Source: Homalodisca vitripennis
Lineage: Eukaryota; Arthropoda; Insecta; Hemiptera; Cicadellidae
DNA: 64,000 bases
NCBI RefSeq assembly: GCF_021130785.1
Contig: NC_060213.1
Location: 116,080,501 to 116,144,500 of the forward strand
Direction: 5' to 3'
Part shown: positions 61,791 to 64,000 of the stretch, one piece after another
How positions within the stretch are numbered: the first letter of the stretch is position 1
Layout: the number at the start of each line of letters is the position of its first letter
The notes under the pieces: generated by a model
What the model saw: only the letters and a program-made list of their open reading frames with translations
Told to the model about the DNA's origin: nothing
Databases searched by the model: none
Program-made: the position numbers and the translations under genes

Positions 61791-63524
61791 TTCTCAATTC
61801 AATCTTTTTAGGACATTGAGAGGTTAAAACTCAGTAGTAGTTCTTTCTGGAAATTATTACATTATTACAATCCCTAAGAATGTTTGTAGTTTATCAAGAT
61901 TATTTAGATATTTTGTTTAAGTCCCAGGTCAGGCGAGTGACAAATTTCTACTTTTAAGATATTTGAAATTACAATGTTTATTCTTTGATTAGTAACTAGG
62001 TGAGTGAACGAGAGATTAACCATTTATATATTGGAAACATTAACCAAGATAACTTAAATAATTAAAATTTTACACTGCCGACCCCAGTAATATGTTTTTG
62101 TATTAAGTAATATTATAGCTCCAGTATTATCAACGTATATAAAATACTAATATGTAATATATACTACTTGAATGTGGCAAAAGAAGATTTGTTATCACTA
62201 CATCACTAAGGAATATTAGTTTTATCCCAGAAAATATATTTAAATTGCTACGCAACTGTGTATACAATGTATAATATATTTAAATATTATAATCTATTAT
62301 TCGGTTAATATATTAATACAAATCCCTTACCAATTATGTCCTGAAAATGTTTTCTTCTTTTCTTTTGTTACCTCCAAGCTACTAATTAAGTATATAAATT
62401 ACATTGAAATTTAACTAAAACTTGCAAAAGATTCATATTTATCATACTTTATTGCGAATAAAATAAGCATTTTGAGTTCAAGTAAGAGAAAAGAGACTTA
62501 TACGTGAGCATAATAATGATGTTTTGTTTTAATTAACAAGGAAATAGTTTACATACAAACAATTGCTAGTCAGAGGAGGACGTACGAATTTAGAAACAAT
62601 ATTAAACTAAATTAATGCTAATAGGATCAAAACCTAAGCGAAAATCATTAGAAATAATTTACAGTTACTATTTACATGTTGCTCATAGTTCGTTCCTTTA
62701 CAACTTAGCACAGTTTACTTATGAACAAGTAATTAATTTTGCTTGCCTATAAGCACTTATTAATCGCATTCTTTTTATATTGATTTACAAGTTATTCTAA
62801 TACAATTAAACCAAATTTATTTTATAAACGCTAAGATAATATAAAATATAAACGTAGATGAAATATAATGTAAAATAGAATCCGAAATTAGCTTCTATGA
62901 TTAGTTGAAAGTAATATATCACGTTCAACTCTGGCATTAGAGATATGAAGAGGATGATGTATCACAGCAAAGTTACAGTTCAGGCAACTGTAACTCTCCA
63001 TGGACGCTGAAGTACGATATGTGTTCTCGTTAGTTTTTTCCCTTTTCACGTACATTCGCCCTGGGCTTTAAATGATTTTATGTATGTATGTATATATGCC
63101 TTTGTATATAAACTCAGTGCCTAACAGTGATTCCCAAAAAATAGAACTTTTTTTTTTTGAACTTATCGTTTCCTTCAGAATATAGACAGTAAAAAAAAAA
63201 TTAAATAGTAGTTTTAATAATAGAATGCATATGATATTACAAAACAAATGTTCCAGATTGATTGTTAACATTTAACAGGTTCTCTCAATATTAACATATA
63301 TTTGCTGCAATGCATTTCTATTTGGAGTTTTCGTGCAGTTTTTATGGAAACATAGAGACAAAGGCGTTACCCGAAGGTATCAAAATAACAATAAACAATT
63401 TACAAAATAAAAGAATAGAAACGGACTCCCAGAATGTCAATGTCACATTTTAGTTAAAATGGTTACGTATTGACCACATACACATTTGATTATTATGCAT
63501 TAGTAAGTTTGTGTGTATGTACAA

Positions 63525-63525
<1 letters not shown>
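61791..63525. other. AT-rich intergenic sequence
   Basis: Nothing recognised. Confidence 0.5.
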
Positions 63526-63622
<97 letters not shown>

Positions 63623-63645
63623 ATATATATATATATATATATATG
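63526..63645. repeat. Compound (AC)n(AT)n microsatellite
   Basis: About 18 AC units pass directly into about 40 AT units, interrupted once by GTATGT. Confidence 0.95.
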
Positions 63646-64000
63646 CGATTTTTAACATAAGATGTACATTCACTTTTACTTTTAGCAAAACGTTCTATCA
63701 GTTTCACTTTGCATGTCAAGGGGGAGAGATAATTGAAGTAGTGTATTGTCAAAGGACGACATAATGTCAAACACAGAATGTATTTAAATATAAAGTATTT
63801 TGAAAGACTTGGATAAACGTAATTTTGATGATGATATTGAGGAAGTTGCTGGATTTTTATCAAAGCGTTTAATGAAATTGCAACATTTTGATTGTATCAT
63901 TATACACTTACTAAACTATATTTATATTTTAATTTAAGTCAAACTCTCCAATAATATAGATTTTTTTTTCTTTTTGTGAGGCCTTTCGTACTCAATGAGA
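63646..64000. other. AT-rich sequence to the window edge
   Basis: Nothing recognised. Confidence 0.5.

Noticed and set aside
63450..63863. Frames with long IYIYIY or HTHTHT runs
   Set aside because: Translation of the AC/AT microsatellite.

Overview
The window looks like intergenic, repeat-dominated chromatin of an arthropod, most likely an insect. It is strongly AT-rich and has long dinucleotide microsatellites. It carries a Ty3/gypsy element, a BEL/Pao element, a CR1/Jockey-type LINE and cut-and-paste transposons with TTAA target sites. I found no host protein-coding gene that I can support. Species cannot be read from the sequence.

Layout. (1) 1-12920 is a head-to-tail array of a 262-bp unit: 49 complete tRNA-like genes plus one partial copy at the left edge. 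Units are identical by eye except for six single-base homopolymer expansions. Each has intact Pol III A and B boxes and a T5 terminator, and each tRNA body sits inside a 17-bp inverted repeat. The anticodon loop is aberrant: GGC preceded by C33 instead of U33. (2) The array ends abruptly at a perfect 16-bp minisatellite of fifteen C and one A (12930-13024). (3) 13025-21775 is AT-rich sequence with microsatellites and no recognisable gene. (4) 21776-30874 is a nearly complete Ty3/gypsy LTR retrotransposon: 1.9-kb LTRs, GTGC target duplication, initiator-Met primer site, a predicted -1 frameshift signal between gag and pol, and several single-base frame breaks. (5) About 31573-35874 is a degenerate LINE lying between two (TC)n tracts. 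(6) 40281-45850 is a BEL/Pao element with 450-bp LTRs and a TTTTT duplication; its integrase core is missing. (7) About 48791-53797 holds two TTAA-flanked DNA transposons. One is a piggyBac-like remnant with three palindromic subterminal repeats. The other is a 3.6-kb Kolobok/Mutator-like element with a further inverted-repeat element nested inside it. (8) 53798-64000 is AT-rich, with a few GC-richer patches of unknown origin and a CA/TA microsatellite.

The most unusual object is the tRNA-like satellite. It could be an expanded Pol III gene family or a satellite born from a tRNA-like sequence. Differences between repeat copies (array units, BEL LTR pairs) and several frame breaks in the elements are largely one-base homopolymer changes. 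Residual assembly indel error should therefore be considered before calling these elements dead.
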